From Legionella waltersii (GTDB lineage: Bacteria > Pseudomonadota > Gammaproteobacteria > Legionellales > Legionellaceae): a stretch of DNA of 64,000 nt. Shown piece after piece: positions 63,770 to 64,000 of this stretch (its first letter is position 1; every line of letters begins with the position of its first letter). The notes under the pieces are model-generated. The model was not told the origin of the DNA. It saw only the letters and a list, made by a program, of their open reading frames with translations, and did not search any database. The stretch lies in NCBI RefSeq assembly GCF_001468085.1, contig NZ_LNZB01000041.1, positions 21,748-85,747 of the forward strand, read 5' to 3'. The position numbers and the translations under genes were made by a program.

Positions 63770-64000
63770 ATGGATCCATTGAGTGTATTAGGACTATTAT
63801 TGGGATTTGTGGCTATTATTGTCGGCCAAATGATTGAGGGTGGTGATATCCATTCCTTATTGAATTTCCCTGCCTTGCTTATTGTGCTGGGTGGAACTTT
63901 CGGGGCAGTTTTAGTCCAAACACCAATGCCTACCTTTAAGCGTGCATTCGTAATATTGCCTTGGGTCATTAAACCGCCTTATTACAATTACGATGAGTGC
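63770..64000 (+). CDS. motC: Flagellar motor stator protein, MotA/MotC type (partial)
   Basis: 77 codons to the window end, beginning MDPLSVLGLLLGFVAIIVGQ and continuing EGGDIHSLLNFPALLIVLGG, TFGAVLVQTPMPTFKRAF. This is the first two-helix hairpin of MotA-family stators (family pattern GGTLGA-x-L). It starts 8 bp after fliA. The fliA-adjacent position is that of the second stator set (motC in Pseudomonas, motA2 in L. pneumophila). The partner MotD/MotB gene would follow outside. Confidence 0.88.
   Translation, partial: MDPLSVLGLLLGFVAIIVGQMIEGGDIHSLLNFPALLIVLGGTFGAVLVQTPMPTFKRAFVILPWVIKPPYYNYDEC

Noticed and set aside
1-64000. CRISPR arrays, tRNA or rRNA genes, phage modules
   Set aside because: No spaced direct-repeat array, cloverleaf or rRNA-like stretch was recognised by eye; a tRNA scan would be the decisive check.

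Overview
The window looks like chromosomal DNA of a Legionella species, probably not L. pneumophila itself. By eye it is AT-rich (roughly 38-40% GC). It holds a RpoN-type flagellar cluster ordered fliMNOPQR-flhB-flhA-flhF-flhG-fliA-motC, a fused aspartokinase/diaminopimelate decarboxylase, a complete leucine/isovalerate degradation operon, and several eukaryotic-like or orphan proteins typical of Dot/Icm effectors. These are a Ser/Thr kinase, a SidB/Sdb-type alpha/beta hydrolase, a mitochondrial-carrier-like protein, and two effector-like orphans. The genus call rests on gene order and protein character, not on a database search. I saw no rRNA, tRNA or CRISPR array.

Layout. 1-753: IS4-family transposase cut by the window edge. 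929-10930 (minus): liu-type operon of eight genes that takes isovaleryl-CoA to acetyl-CoA (acyl-CoA dehydrogenase, thiolase, small membrane protein, MCC beta, methylglutaconyl-CoA hydratase, MCC alpha, HMG-CoA lyase, acetoacetyl-CoA synthetase). 11095-15248: methyltransferase-like gene, acidic membrane protein overlapping pyrD, an IS6-family remnant that now encodes the end of pyrD, and an orphan HAD-like protein. 15603-19295: msbA-lpxK plus a secreted orphan. 19341-23842: hairpin repeat, an open stretch in frame behind an MFS transporter stop codon, oxyR, a CsiV-like gene, a small TIR element (MITE-like) and mrp/apbC. 23914-29701: AddA-type helicase-nuclease and lysAC.

29880-38988: a small orphan gene, a mitochondrial-carrier-like protein with a PmrA-type box in its promoter, a FadL-type porin, a secreted orphan, hemB, and tamA-tamB. 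39001-49349: mutS, cinA, recA-recX and alaS, with three extra genes wedged between these conserved neighbours (an effector-like orphan, a small lipoprotein and an Sdb-type hydrolase). 49354-49827: a repeat-rich gap with a 236-bp interrupted palindrome. 49864-51871: a pair resembling mycobacterial DprE1/DprE2. 51989-53539: a small Cys-rich secreted protein and a eukaryotic-like protein kinase. 53934-64000: a sigma-54-type promoter followed by the flagellar export, basal body, regulator and motor genes.

Themes. Core metabolism, envelope and repair genes are syntenic blocks; accessory genes, MITE-like repeats and GC-rich hairpins sit at the joints. The most notable points are the PmrA-box mitochondrial-carrier-like gene, the DprE1/DprE2-like pair with Ala at the benzothiazinone-target Cys position, the in-frame open stretch after the MFS stop codon, the large palindrome at 49524-49759, and the IS6-derived tail of PyrD.
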